DNA of 35,022 nucleotides, taken from Saprospiraceae bacterium (GTDB taxonomy: Bacteria; Bacteroidota; Bacteroidia; Chitinophagales; Saprospiraceae). Under the pieces are notes generated by a model. That model was not told where the DNA came from. It searched no databases and saw nothing but the letters and a program-made list of their open reading frames with translations. The DNA is taken from contig JABSSL010000118.1 of assembly GCA_013214355.1 (NCBI GenBank), positions 1 through 35,022 of the forward strand, written 5' to 3'. This document shows, one piece after another, positions 15,625-24,121 of this stretch (its first letter is position 1; each line of letters begins with the position of its first letter). The position numbers and the translations under genes are program-made.

Positions 15625-15977
15625 ATACAGGCTAATTGTCTGATTTAGATTTGATTAGGAGTAATACTTAATGTGTTACTTTATGGTTGAACCCCGTGAA
15701 TATAAAACCAGGAATTGAATTTTCTGGATTTTCCTCTTTGAAAGACAAGATATGGAAAAGGTTCTGCTTACGAACTAAAGCAAAGCCTATCCACTCCGTG
15801 GCTGATCATTGATCTCAAGACATAATTTCTGAGTAAGGTCTCGAAAAAGAACCTGTTTTTACGCTTCTCCTAAATAATTTTCTGAAATTGAGAGGGATTG
15901 CTTTACTGTGTCGTGCGTACAAAAAAACCGCCAAGTGACGTAAAAGCAATTTTAACTACTTTCATTAGATCAATCGC
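15625..15977. other. 353-base spacer between divergent genes
   Basis: This AT-rich region separates the leftward gene at 15624 from the rightward regulator at 15978. I see no open frame of note, no clear inverted repeat and no full TAnnTTTG box. It presumably holds both promoters, but no specific site can be supported. Confidence 0.5.
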
Positions 15978-16586
15978 ATGTCAGAACAAGGGAAAATCCG
16001 GATTCGACAGCTTGCGGAACAATTCCAACCGCTCACGGATGCTGCTTGGGAAGAGCTGAGTGCGCTGTTTTCCTATGTGGAATTAAAGCGTGGAGCGTAT
16101 TTTGTCCGAGAGGGTGAGTACAATGATAAATTGGCTTTTATCTTGGATGGCGCTTTGCGAGCCTACTATCTGGATGCAAAAGGGGATTTTTACAATAAGA
16201 CCTTTTTCATTGAAAACACCTTTGCTGCTTCTTTAGCCTCTATACTGCAGGATATTCCCAGCTTCCTAAATTTTGATGCTTTGGTCGATACACAAATGTG
16301 GCAGGCGAGCTATAAACAGCTGACTCAACTCTTCGATAAACATCGTTGCATCGAAAGGATGGTTAGAAAGATCATCGAATATGAATGGGTGATCAAGAAA
16401 GAACAGCGAGAACTACGTCTGGTGCTGAATGATGCTGCCCAGCGCTATGCTTACTTTCAAGAAGAATATCCAGGATTAGAAAACCAAATTCCACAATACC
16501 ACATTGCTTCTCATTTAGGTATTACGCCCATCCAGTTGAGTAGAATTAGATCCCAACGCAAACGCAATCAAAAAACGAAGCAGTGA
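15978..16586 (+). CDS. Crp/Fnr family transcriptional regulator
   Basis: A 202-residue protein with an N-terminal cyclic-nucleotide-binding-like beta barrel (about 25-110: VELKRGAYFVREGEYNDKLAFILDGALRAYYLDAKGDFYNKTFF). It has a long dimer helix and a C-terminal helix-turn-helix (about 170-195: YHIASHLGITPIQLSRIRSQRK). The Arg/Ser pair that binds cAMP phosphate is not evident, so the ligand is unlikely to be cAMP. The HTH text ASHLGI(T/S)P-QLSRIR is the usual Bacteroidota form. It ends 7 bases before the convergent symporter gene. The target is unknown. Confidence 0.82.
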   Translation: MSEQGKIRIRQLAEQFQPLTDAAWEELSALFSYVELKRGAYFVREGEYNDKLAFILDGALRAYYLDAKGDFYNKTFFIENTFAASLASILQDIPSFLNFDALVDTQMWQASYKQLTQLFDKHRCIERMVRKIIEYEWVIKKEQRELRLVLNDAAQRYAYFQEEYPGLENQIPQYHIASHLGITPIQLSRIRSQRKRNQKTKQ

Positions 16587-16593
16587 TCTTTTC

Positions 16594-18141
16594 TTACTGG
16601 AAGATAATATGTAGTGCAATTAAAGAGGTGAGTAAGCCCACTCCAACCTGCAAGATTCGGGGAGAATCGTAGACAATAAGCTCATTCCAACTTCTCCATT
16701 TACTTTGAAACAGTGCCAATCCAACGGCAAAGAAGGCAATCAAAATCACCCACATGGCTCGTACAAAGTAATTCATGTCTGGGAAGAAATACAGAATTAG
16801 TAGATGCAATGGAATGGTGGAAAGAAAAGCCGCTAGCACCAGCCTTGGATTGGGCGTCACCAAGAAGGCGGCACTACAGATCAATACGACTATTCCACAG
16901 TTGATATAGTATCTCAGCTCATTAAGGGTATGCGTAAAAGCAGCATCAGGGTTTTCAAACTTCAAATAGAGCAGTACTAAACCCATAGTTACACCCGTTA
17001 CCAAGGTGACTAGGATCGTCTTTCGCCCTGCTCCTACCACTTCGGTATCGGTAGCTTCCTTATTGAGGTATTCCCTGTAAATGTCAATAGACCAAAGTGT
17101 GGCTAAGGAGTTGAAAGTGGAATCTACCGTACTCATGAGGGAAGCAAAGAGAGCGCAGAGAATCACGCCTTTGACCCCTACCGGTAGATAAGTTTTTACT
17201 AAATATGGATAAGCCATATCCGGTTCGGCCAGTCCATCCGGTCCCAAGATTCCAAAAAGTGCAATTCCTGGTACCACAATCAAAACAGCCATCACATACT
17301 TCATCACCCCTCCTACCATCAGACCAATTTGAGCCTCTTTTAGGTTTTTAGCAGCCAGAGATCGTTGCATAATCGTCTGATTGGCGCACCAGTAATTGAT
17401 GTTCAATAGGAAGAGACCGAACATATGGATCCACGGAAGAGTAGGATGATCCGCGGGTAGATACAGGTGCATCAAGTCTGGCGTTTTCTCATACAATTGC
17501 CCCCAGCCCCCGAGTTCTCTGATGGAAACAAAGAGTACCACAAAACCACCTATTAACAATATGCTGAACTGTATGATATCCGTTTTGACCACCGCATTCA
17601 GGCCACCAAGGTAAGTGTAGATAGCGGAAAAGATTCCTAAGCCAACAATCATTACCGAGATCCGAGTAATGCGTTCTTCGCTAATAAAGGATAGATAATC
17701 AGCAAAGACAAGATCTGCTGCATAGGCGCCCCAGAAAAGAGCAGCGCCTAAGGTGATGGTCGAAAAGATTGCTAAGTTGGCCAATGAGTAGAAGAGTGCT
17801 ACCCTGCTACCTAATCGCTTCTTAATGTACTGCGTAATTGTGATCACCCTCTCCTTCAGAAATAAAGGCACAAATATAAAGGCAGCCATCAGAATTCCCT
17901 GTACCGCATTGATCTCCAAACTCGCCTGCGCCAAACCAAACAGATAGGCTGACCCCATCATACCTAAAAACTGATAGCCATTGATGTTAGTGGCTATGGA
18001 GGAAAGCGCAATAGAAGGCCAACGGAGGTTTCTGGAACTTAAGAAATACTGCTCAATACTTACATCTTTCTGTACTCTGCCGGAAACGGCAACCCAAAAA
18101 ATGATGATGAAGTAGAGGCAAACAATGGTCAGATCTATCAC
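16594..18141 (-). CDS. Sodium:solute symporter family transporter (SGLT-like)
   Basis: The 515-residue inner-membrane protein has about 13-14 hydrophobic helices in the LeuT-like SSS arrangement. NINGYQFLGMMGSAYLFG at the first inverted repeat, YTYLGGLNAVVKTDIIQF and LCALFASLMSTVDSTFNSLATL are signature stretches of the sodium-binding SSS family. The overall look is that of the sugar branch (SGLT), not proline or pantothenate carriers. It is the last gene of the operon AKR-monooxygenase-symporter, 57 bases after the monooxygenase, so it should import the substrate of that pathway across the inner membrane. It starts at the first ATG before the first helix. Confidence 0.87.
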   Translation of the reverse strand: MIDLTIVCLYFIIIFWVAVSGRVQKDVSIEQYFLSSRNLRWPSIALSSIATNINGYQFLGMMGSAYLFGLAQASLEINAVQGILMAAFIFVPLFLKERVITITQYIKKRLGSRVALFYSLANLAIFSTITLGAALFWGAYAADLVFADYLSFISEERITRISVMIVGLGIFSAIYTYLGGLNAVVKTDIIQFSILLIGGFVVLFVSIRELGGWGQLYEKTPDLMHLYLPADHPTLPWIHMFGLFLLNINYWCANQTIMQRSLAAKNLKEAQIGLMVGGVMKYVMAVLIVVPGIALFGILGPDGLAEPDMAYPYLVKTYLPVGVKGVILCALFASLMSTVDSTFNSLATLWSIDIYREYLNKEATDTEVVGAGRKTILVTLVTGVTMGLVLLYLKFENPDAAFTHTLNELRYYINCGIVVLICSAAFLVTPNPRLVLAAFLSTIPLHLLILYFFPDMNYFVRAMWVILIAFFAVGLALFQSKWRSWNELIVYDSPRILQVGVGLLTSLIALHIIFQ

Positions 18142-18198
18142 GGCTTTGTCTTATGGCAGTTTAGTAGGCTTTATTCAAAACTAATAAAATCCTGTTGC

Positions 18199-19362
18199 TT
18201 ATCGTCTTTCTCCCGCCGCCAAGGGTGTCGCGGGCTCTTGGGCTGGTCGCCGACCTTGGGCTTCTGGCATAGAGAAGGTTTGAATATTTGGCAATACGTA
18301 TTTGGCAAAAAGCTTACACTCCTCAGCGTGAGGGTAGCCAGAGAAGATAAAGGCACGCATTCCCATTTTCATGTAGCGGTTGATTTTTTCGAGAATTTGA
18401 TCCGGGGTGCCGACTAAAGCCGCCCCACAGCCCGATCTTGCCCGGCCGATACCGGTCCAGAGGTTGGGCTCCGCGAAGCCTTCTTCGTCTGCCATTTCAC
18501 GGGTTTGCGTTTGTCGGCTTACGCCATAGGATTTGGCATCTAGCGCCCGTTCTCGGATTTCTTTCCCTTTCTCATCTTCGACATATTTCATCAGCGATTT
18601 GGCAGCTTCTCGTGCTTCGGATTCCGTTTCCCGTACAATGACATGTACCCGCAAACCGAAATCAACTTTTCGCCCGTAGCCTGCCGCTTTCCGACTCATG
18701 TTCTCCATCAACCCTTGGAGCTTTTCCTCTGTTTCAGGCCACATCAAGTACACATCACAGTGCTCAGCGCAAAGGTCAACCGCTGGATCAGAATAACCAC
18801 CGAAATAGAGCAAAGGTCCTCCATTCTGCTGGTAGGGTTTCATGGGATCCGGAGAATCCAACTGGAGGTTGTAAAATTCTCCTTTAAAGTCGATGTGATC
18901 TTGGGTCCACCCTTGCTTGAGAATCTCTATAACTTCTCGGGATCGCTGATAACGCGCCTCAGAACTCAAATTTGTTCCGGGTAAATTTGAAGAGATGATG
19001 TTAATTGTGAGGCGTCCTTTCAGGATATGATCTAAAGTTGAAATAGCTCTTCCAAGCATTGGTGGGTGAACCTCTCCACAGCGAATAGCTGTTAATATGT
19101 TGATGTTAGACGTTAAGGGGGCTACGGCTGAAGCAAAAGTTAAGGTATCCTGACCTACTTGATAGGAGGAAGGACAGAGTATATTTCTAAAACCTAATCG
19201 ATCCGCTGTTAGTAGTACGTTGGAAGTATTACTCCAATCACTTTTGAATCGAATATCGTGCCTACCCAAAAAGCGGTCATCTCCATTGCAGAGTGGAGCA
19301 AACCAGGCTACTTCAGCTCCTTTAAGGTGTGGTGATCTTATCTCTATTTTTGTGTTTTCCAT
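18199..19362 (-). CDS. SsuD-like FMNH2-dependent sulfonate monooxygenase; candidate sulfoquinovose monooxygenase
   Basis: This LLM (bacterial luciferase-like) enzyme of 387 residues is close to alkanesulfonate monooxygenase SsuD along its length. By motif, the sulfonate/flavin residues of SsuD are kept: Arg238 and His240 in [11 protein letters not shown], Arg309 in [12 protein letters not shown], Tyr343 in SGYPHAEE. The reactive SsuD Cys54 is not kept (region [10 protein letters not shown]). Such enzymes use FMNH2 and O2 to release sulfite from a C-sulfonate and leave an aldehyde. No flavin reductase gene adjoins, so FMNH2 must come from elsewhere. The C-terminal tail is Pro/Ala/Arg-rich. The AKR gene lies 40 bases upstream and the sugar symporter 57 bases downstream: this context points to a sugar sulfonate such as sulfoquinovose (inference). 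Confidence 0.83.
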   Translation of the reverse strand: MENTKIEIRSPHLKGAEVAWFAPLCNGDDRFLGRHDIRFKSDWSNTSNVLLTADRLGFRNILCPSSYQVGQDTLTFASAVAPLTSNINILTAIRCGEVHPPMLGRAISTLDHILKGRLTINIISSNLPGTNLSSEARYQRSREVIEILKQGWTQDHIDFKGEFYNLQLDSPDPMKPYQQNGGPLLYFGGYSDPAVDLCAEHCDVYLMWPETEEKLQGLMENMSRKAAGYGRKVDFGLRVHVIVRETESEAREAAKSLMKYVEDEKGKEIRERALDAKSYGVSRQTQTREMADEEGFAEPNLWTGIGRARSGCGAALVGTPDQILEKINRYMKMGMRAFIFSGYPHAEECKLFAKYVLPNIQTFSMPEAQGRRPAQEPATPLAAGERR

Positions 19363-19402
19363 GATCCGGTTGTATTAATCATCCATCTGGGTTTCAACTC
19401 CA

Positions 19403-20290
19403 CTAAGGTACCTCCTGTCCTACTGAGGCTTCCCAGAGCTTATACCATTCCTGATGTGAGAGAGCCATGTACTGGGCTTGAGCTGCTACAGTTATACGTT
19501 CTGGCTTAGAGCTGCCCAGTACTGGAATGATCCCTGCTGGATGTTTGTAAAGCCAGGCCAAAAGGATCTGATCTAGCGTGGCATCGTATTTTTCCATTAA
19601 TGGTTGTGCAGCTTTTCGAATCCGGATAGATTGTTCGTCCTCCCGGTCGGTAAAAATACGGCCTCCTCCAAAGGGGGACCAGGCAGTAGGACTTATTTTG
19701 CTCCTTTGACATTGCGTAAGTGTGCCATCCTGGAAAGCATCCAAGTGCAACAAGGAAATTTCTAGTTGATTCGTAATTAGCGGGATCAAGTCGTTGAGTA
19801 AGTCAAATTGGTGAGTGGTAAAATTTGAAACACCAAATGAGCGCACTTTACCGGCTTGGTGAAGCTGCTCATATCCCTCCGCAATATCATGTGGATTCAT
19901 CAATAAATCAGGTCGATGTAATAGCAACACATCAATCTGATCTACACCCAATGCGCGTAAGGAATTATCAACCGAAAGCAAGAGGTGCTCTTTACTTGAA
20001 TTATAGGATTTGATCTGATGGGAGGGACGATTCTCCGTGATCATCTTAATCCCGTACTTGGTTGTGATCTGGATCTTAGACTTTAGATCTGGTCTGCGCT
20101 TAATGACCCGGCCAAAATTCTCCTCTTCGGTATAATGCCCATAAATATCGGCATGATCAAAATCCCGCAAGCCTAAATCGAGACAGTGGTCTATCAGTTG
20201 CTCCACCTCCGACGTTTCCAGTTTAGCGCCCCAAACGCCCCATCTCATGGTGCCTATGATTAAGGGGGAAAAAGTGATCTGATTATCCAT
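19403..20290 (-). CDS. Aldo/keto reductase (YdhF-like), candidate 6-oxo-glucose reductase
   Basis: The 295-residue NADPH-dependent reductase has the AKR tetrad visible as Asp45 and Tyr50 (FDHADIYGHY), Lys78 (TTKYGI) and His125 (LLLHRPD). The text follows E. coli YdhF closely to the C-terminus (QEWYKLWEASVGQEVP). Its phosphate-loop region is PVLGSSKPERI, typical for NADP(H). It is first in the operon with the sulfonate monooxygenase. In the sulfo-SMO pathway the reductase SmoB turns the 6-oxo-glucose left by the monooxygenase into glucose; this role is proposed from context, not from residues. A LacI operator and -7 box lie directly upstream. Confidence 0.85.
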   Translation of the reverse strand: MDNQITFSPLIIGTMRWGVWGAKLETSEVEQLIDHCLDLGLRDFDHADIYGHYTEEENFGRVIKRRPDLKSKIQITTKYGIKMITENRPSHQIKSYNSSKEHLLLSVDNSLRALGVDQIDVLLLHRPDLLMNPHDIAEGYEQLHQAGKVRSFGVSNFTTHQFDLLNDLIPLITNQLEISLLHLDAFQDGTLTQCQRSKISPTAWSPFGGGRIFTDREDEQSIRIRKAAQPLMEKYDATLDQILLAWLYKHPAGIIPVLGSSKPERITVAAQAQYMALSHQEWYKLWEASVGQEVP

Positions 20291-20354
20291 ATACAGTTTG
20301 ATTTGGCCTCGTCAACAGCCAATTTGTTTAAATCCATACTTGCTCTACTGCAAG

Positions 20355-20362
20355 CAAATATA
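20355..20362 (-). promoter_or_regulatory. Bacteroidota -7 box of the AKR-monooxygenase-symporter operon
   Basis: On the minus strand the bases read TATATTTG, a perfect match to TAnnTTTG. Transcription would start near 20348, about 57 bases before the AKR start codon. The -33 region falls on the operator at 20379-20392, so a bound repressor would block RNA polymerase. Confidence 0.6.
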
Positions 20363-20378
20363 GTAAAAAGAAGAAAAT

Positions 20379-20392
20379 TGTAAACGTTTACA
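20379..20392. promoter_or_regulatory. LacI-family operator TGTAAACGTTTACA
   Basis: A perfect 14-base palindrome with the central CG typical of LacI/GalR operators. It lies between the LacI gene and the AKR gene, 16 bases upstream of the TATATTTG box. A related half site (CTTAAACGACTATA, 9 of 14 matches) occurs at 21507-21520 before the GH13 gene. Confidence 0.75.
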
Positions 20393-20436
20393 TTATCTGC
20401 TGACTTCCACGCCTTTACTGCAGCCGCTGCCAGGTA

Positions 20437-21459
20437 TTATTGAGCCTGTTTAATCTTATTGGAAGACTGTCTCACCATCAACTTGATTGGCAGAACTCGC
20501 TGGACACTTGTTGCTGTTGAAGATGCTGATGCCAATTCATCAAGTAGAGAAGTCGCAGCCACTTTACCAACCTCCTCGCTACTCTGACTTACGGAGGAGA
20601 GACTCGGATTCAAGTAAGAGCAAAAAACATTATTTCCGAAGCCGACCACAGCTACTTCTGTTGGTACCGAAATATTGAGTTCCGACAGTATATTCAAAGC
20701 CACCAAAGCCGCAATGTCACCATTGGCGAAGATGGCATCTGGCCGATTACCAGATGAGAGCATCTCTTTCAGCTGCTGAATATCTCTTGGATCATCATCA
20801 TCAAAGGGAATGGAACGCTCAGTGTCCATAGCAAAGCCATGTTCAATAAGAGCAGCTTCAAACCCCCTCCTCCTTTCGGAAAATATACTTACACTATCCT
20901 TCCCCGCTAGATGGATGATTCGCTTACAACCTTGTTCGATCAAATGCGTAGTAGCACGATGCGCGCCGGTATAATTATCAATCACGATCGTATTGAAATT
21001 CCCAAGTTCAATCTTCCGATCGAAAAGCACGACGGGAATCTCTGCTGCTGTCAAATTTTGTAAATGGTCAATTTGCGTTGTTTCTTTAGAAAGAGATATA
21101 ATCACCCCGTCCACACTCAGTTGTCTCAGGTTCTCCAAAATGGCCTTTTCTTTTTCTAGGGACTCGTGAGACTGACAAATGATAATGTTATATCCGGCCT
21201 TACTCAGGATTTCCTCTATACTCTTGATCGCGACAACAAAAACATCACGACTGATGACCGGAACTACTACACCGATCGTATTGCTTTTGCCACTCCTTAG
21301 GGCAGCTGCCATTTTATTTGGGCGATAGTTTAATGATTTGGCTGCCTCGAGCACGATCTCCCGAGTTTTCTCCGTCACTAACTCACTCCCGTTAAATACC
21401 CTAGAGATCGTGGCCAAAGAAAGTCCGGTCACCCTAGCTAAGTCCTTCATATTTGCCAT
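20437..21459 (-). CDS. LacI family transcriptional repressor of the sugar locus
   Basis: The start at 21459 (MANMKDLARVTGLS) places the N-terminal helix-turn-helix in the usual position; an earlier ATG at 21483 would add eight residues. HTH and hinge are MKDLARVTGLSLATISRVFNGS and NYRPNKMAAALRSGKS. The rest is a periplasmic-binding-protein-like sugar domain (TIGVVVPVISRDVFVVAIKSIEEIL, DGVIISLS, DAIFANGDIAAL, VVGFGNN). It should bind a sugar or sugar derivative and release DNA. Its operator sits 45 bases beyond its own stop, in front of the AKR operon, and a half site lies before the divergent GH13 gene, so it probably controls both units. Confidence 0.88.
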   Translation of the reverse strand: MANMKDLARVTGLSLATISRVFNGSELVTEKTREIVLEAAKSLNYRPNKMAAALRSGKSNTIGVVVPVISRDVFVVAIKSIEEILSKAGYNIIICQSHESLEKEKAILENLRQLSVDGVIISLSKETTQIDHLQNLTAAEIPVVLFDRKIELGNFNTIVIDNYTGAHRATTHLIEQGCKRIIHLAGKDSVSIFSERRRGFEAALIEHGFAMDTERSIPFDDDDPRDIQQLKEMLSSGNRPDAIFANGDIAALVALNILSELNISVPTEVAVVGFGNNVFCSYLNPSLSSVSQSSEEVGKVAATSLLDELASASSTATSVQRVLPIKLMVRQSSNKIKQAQ

Positions 21460-21468
21460 GACATCAAT

Positions 21469-21476
21469 TATATTTG
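21469..21476 (+). promoter_or_regulatory. Bacteroidota -7 box for the GH13 gene
   Basis: TATATTTG matches TAnnTTTG exactly and predicts a start of transcription near 21483, about 42 bases before the GH13 ATG. No convincing -33 TTTG was found at the usual distance, so this is moderate support. A half LacI operator at 21507-21520 would lie in the transcribed leader. Confidence 0.45.
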
Positions 21477-21506
21477 CATCCAACGGATAAAAGTAAGACT
21501 TAGAAA

Positions 21507-21520
21507 CTTAAACGACTATA
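21507..21520 (+). promoter_or_regulatory. Partial LacI operator upstream of GH13 gene
   Basis: CTTAAACGACTATA keeps the left half TAAACG of the perfect site at 20379-20392 and matches it at 9 of 14 bases. It lies 4 bases before the GH13 start codon. It could give weaker repression, or be chance. Confidence 0.3.
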
Positions 21521-21524
21521 CAAA

Positions 21525-23168
21525 ATGACAAAGACCTGGTGGAAGGAAAGTGTCATCTACCAGATCTATCCGAGAAGTTTTCAGGATAGTAACGGGGATG
21601 GCGTTGGCGACTTGCAGGGTATCATTCGCCGGCTAGATTACCTTAAATTGTTAGGTGTTGATATTCTATGGTTAAGCCCCATATTTAAATCTCCGAATGA
21701 CGACAACGGCTACGATGTTAGTGATTATCGTAGTATCATGGACGAATTTGGGACCATGGAAGATTTTGATGACTTACTTGCTGGGGTGCATGAAAGAGGT
21801 ATGAAGTTAATCTTGGACCTAGTTCCGAATCACAGTTCGGATGAACATTTCTGGTTCCAAGAGGCGAGGAAATCCAAAGACAATCCTTATCGCAACTACT
21901 ATCATTGGGCAGATGAGCCGAGAACGAATTGGCAATCTTTCTTCAGCGGCTCTACCTGGGAATATGATGAGCAAGCAGAAGCGTATTATTTGCACCTCTT
22001 TTCAAAAAAGCAACCTGATTTGAACTGGGAGAACCCGAAATTGAGGCAAGAGATTCATGATATCATGCGCTTTTGGTTTGATAAGGGTATAGATGGATTT
22101 CGAATTGATGTGATCCCTTTTATTTCCAAACGCCTAGATTGGCCAGACGGTGATCCAAATAATTTTGAGCAAACCATTTTGGAGATCTACTCCAATGGCC
22201 CCAGGTTACATGAGTATCTAAACGAAATGTACGAAGAAGTATGTTCGAAGTATGATGTCATGACGGTAGGGGAAGGCATTGGCGTCAAGCCGCACAACAG
22301 TCTAGAATATGTAGATGAAAATCGTAGAGAGCTCAACATGCTCTACCATTTTGATCATGTGACCATCAATTACGGCCCAGGTGGAAAGTACGATCCCGTC
22401 GATTGGAAACTCAGCACTTTTAAACAACTATTTCTGGATTGGGATCAAGCTATAGCGGACAAAGGCTGGATCAACATTGTCCTTGACAATCATGATTTTC
22501 CGAGAATGGTTTCCCGCTATGGAAATGACGGGCTCTACCGAAAAGAGTCGGCAAAACTATTAGCTACGATGCTCCTGACCCTTCGAGGCACGCCCTGTAT
22601 CTATCAAGGGAGTGAGATTGGTATGATTAACGTGGCTTTTGACTCTCTGGATGAATACGATGATGTTGAAGTTGTGAATATGGTCCGGGAATGGCGTGAA
22701 GCAGGCAAAGATCCCTCTCCTCTCCTACCGGCAGTCCAGCAGCAAGGTCGTGACAATGCTCGCACACCGATGCAATGGGATGACTCCGTCCATGCTGGTT
22801 TCACTTCGGGAACACCTTGGCTTAAATTGAATCCTAGCTATCAGACCATTAATGTCACGGAAGCGCTAGCAGATCCAACTTCCATCTTTTACTACTACAA
22901 AGACCTCCTGGCTTTCCGTAAGGTCAATCCGACCCTCATCTACGGGGATTTTGAGCTCATCGCTCCTAATTCCGAACAGCTGTTTGCTTATCGAAGATGG
23001 GATGCACAGAACGAATTTCTGGTTTTTTTGAATTTTTCTTCAGAAACCTTACCCATCGAAGCCTTGGCAGATTGGGGTAGTTATCAATTGGTAAAATCAA
23101 ATTATTTGGAGGCCAGTATTCCAATGCGGCCATGGGAATGCAGAATATATCAACGTCAAGTTCAGTAG
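21525..23168 (+). CDS. GH13 alpha-glucosidase (oligo-1,6-glucosidase type)
   Basis: The 547-residue protein is a full-length GH13 enzyme. Conserved regions appear in order: DLVPNHSS (I), GFRIDVI with nucleophile Asp195 (II), VGEGIG with acid/base Glu250 (III), DNHDFPR with Asp324 (IV), and QPDLNWENP. The Val after the nucleophile is the residue linked to alpha-1,6 preference in oligo-1,6-glucosidases. There is no signal peptide, so it acts in the cytoplasm on short imported alpha-glucosides. It diverges from the LacI gene by about 65 bases. It could release glucose or a glucose derivative from alpha-glycosides. Known sulfoquinovosidases are GH31 or GH188, so a role on sulfoquinovosides would be new and is not assumed. 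Confidence 0.9.
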   Translation: MTKTWWKESVIYQIYPRSFQDSNGDGVGDLQGIIRRLDYLKLLGVDILWLSPIFKSPNDDNGYDVSDYRSIMDEFGTMEDFDDLLAGVHERGMKLILDLVPNHSSDEHFWFQEARKSKDNPYRNYYHWADEPRTNWQSFFSGSTWEYDEQAEAYYLHLFSKKQPDLNWENPKLRQEIHDIMRFWFDKGIDGFRIDVIPFISKRLDWPDGDPNNFEQTILEIYSNGPRLHEYLNEMYEEVCSKYDVMTVGEGIGVKPHNSLEYVDENRRELNMLYHFDHVTINYGPGGKYDPVDWKLSTFKQLFLDWDQAIADKGWINIVLDNHDFPRMVSRYGNDGLYRKESAKLLATMLLTLRGTPCIYQGSEIGMINVAFDSLDEYDDVEVVNMVREWREAGKDPSPLLPAVQQQGRDNARTPMQWDDSVHAGFTSGTPWLKLNPSYQTINVTEALADPTSIFYYYKDLLAFRKVNPTLIYGDFELIAPNSEQLFAYRRWDAQNEFLVFLNFSSETLPIEALADWGSYQLVKSNYLEASIPMRPWECRIYQRQVQ

Positions 23169-23295
23169 ACTATGGAGAAGCAAAACACTAGGCTTCTTCA
23201 TCTGCTGGAGTATAGGGTGGTTATATTGGTATCTTTAGGCATTATGTAAGTGCTTGATTTTAAGGTGTTTTACTAGGTGTTGACGATTTTTGGAA

Positions 23296-23324
23296 AAAAA
23301 ACCTTTCCTGGGCAAAGGATTTTT
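23296..23324 (+). terminator. Possible intrinsic terminator after the GH13 gene
   Basis: CCTTT (23302-23306) pairs with AAAGG (23314-23318), and flanking A and T runs (23296-23300 with 23320-23324) extend the stem past one A/A mismatch. It ends in TTTTTC. It lies 128 bases after the GH13 stop and about 50 bases before the SCO gene. Confidence 0.4.
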
Positions 23325-23370
23325 CTAAAACGGACATCTAAGGGATAAAGACAAGCTTAAAATCATTGCT

Positions 23371-24066
23371 ATGAAGTTGTTGCATGCTCATTTTTTGTTG
23401 GCAATCATGATCCTTGGAGTAATCGGCTGTGGGGCTCCTCAGAATCAGAAAGAAACAAAGGAAGGTAAGGTGAGTACCCTTAACAGTAGAGTCGAAACAC
23501 TCCCCTACTATGGCGATCCCTCCTTCACCCCTCAATGGCTGGCACCCCATGCTAAGGAATTAGATAACTTTCATCGTATTTCCGCTTTTTCTCTACTTAA
23601 TCAGGAGGGAGAAACTTTGCGGACCGAAGACTTACGGGGCAAAATCTACGTGGCAGATTTCTTCTTTACTAGCTGCCCCGGAATTTGTCCCAAAATGACC
23701 AGTAACATGGCCCTCCTACAAGAAGCCTTTTTGGAGGACCCTAAGGTAGTATTGCTTTCTCACTCCGTCACACCAGAAAGAGATTCCGTACCGGTGCTCA
23801 GGGCGTATGCCGAGGACAAAGGTATTCTTGCTCATAAATGGCATTTGCTAACTGGAGAACGACAACAGATATACAGCCTGGGTAGAAATGACTACTTCAT
23901 TGAGGAAGATCTCGGTGTAGAAAAGGATGTGGATGACTTTCTTCATACGGAGAACTTCGTCCTAGTAGATGGAAATCTACATATCCGCGGGATCTACAAT
24001 GGCCTCAATAAGTCCGACATCAATCAATTGATAGCAGATATACAAACCTTGAAAAAAGAAGGTTGA
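23371..24066 (+). CDS. SCO1/SenC family copper lipoprotein
   Basis: A 231-residue lipoprotein. The signal MKLLHAHFLLAIMILGVIGC ends at a lipobox cysteine (Cys20). The thioredoxin-like domain carries the copper site Cys102-x3-Cys106 (SCPGICPKM) and the third ligand His192 (DDFLHTENF), as in SCO proteins that deliver copper to the CuA centre of cytochrome c oxidase or keep its cysteines reduced. RDSVPVLRAYAEDKG and FVLVDGNLHIRGIYNG are typical of the family. It is anchored in the periplasm. No oxidase gene lies nearby. Two intrinsic terminators follow, so it is the end of its transcript. Confidence 0.9.
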   Translation: MKLLHAHFLLAIMILGVIGCGAPQNQKETKEGKVSTLNSRVETLPYYGDPSFTPQWLAPHAKELDNFHRISAFSLLNQEGETLRTEDLRGKIYVADFFFTSCPGICPKMTSNMALLQEAFLEDPKVVLLSHSVTPERDSVPVLRAYAEDKGILAHKWHLLTGERQQIYSLGRNDYFIEEDLGVEKDVDDFLHTENFVLVDGNLHIRGIYNGLNKSDINQLIADIQTLKKEG

Positions 24067-24086
24067 TAAGTTTGAAGTTAATAGGT

Positions 24087-24118
24087 TACCTGATTATTCA
24101 TATGAATCAGGTATTTTT
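24087..24118 (+). terminator. Intrinsic terminator 1 after the SCO gene
   Basis: TACCTGATT (24087-24095) pairs perfectly with AATCAGGTA (24105-24113), a 9-bp stem with a 9-base loop, followed at once by TTTTT (24114-24118). It starts 20 bases after the SCO stop. Confidence 0.85.
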
Positions 24119-24121
24119 AAG

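Noticed and set aside
21525-23168. Calling the GH13 enzyme a sulfoquinovosidase
   Set aside because: Known sulfoquinovosidases are GH31 or GH188; the GH13 motifs here fit an alpha-1,6-glucosidase, so only the context supports any link.
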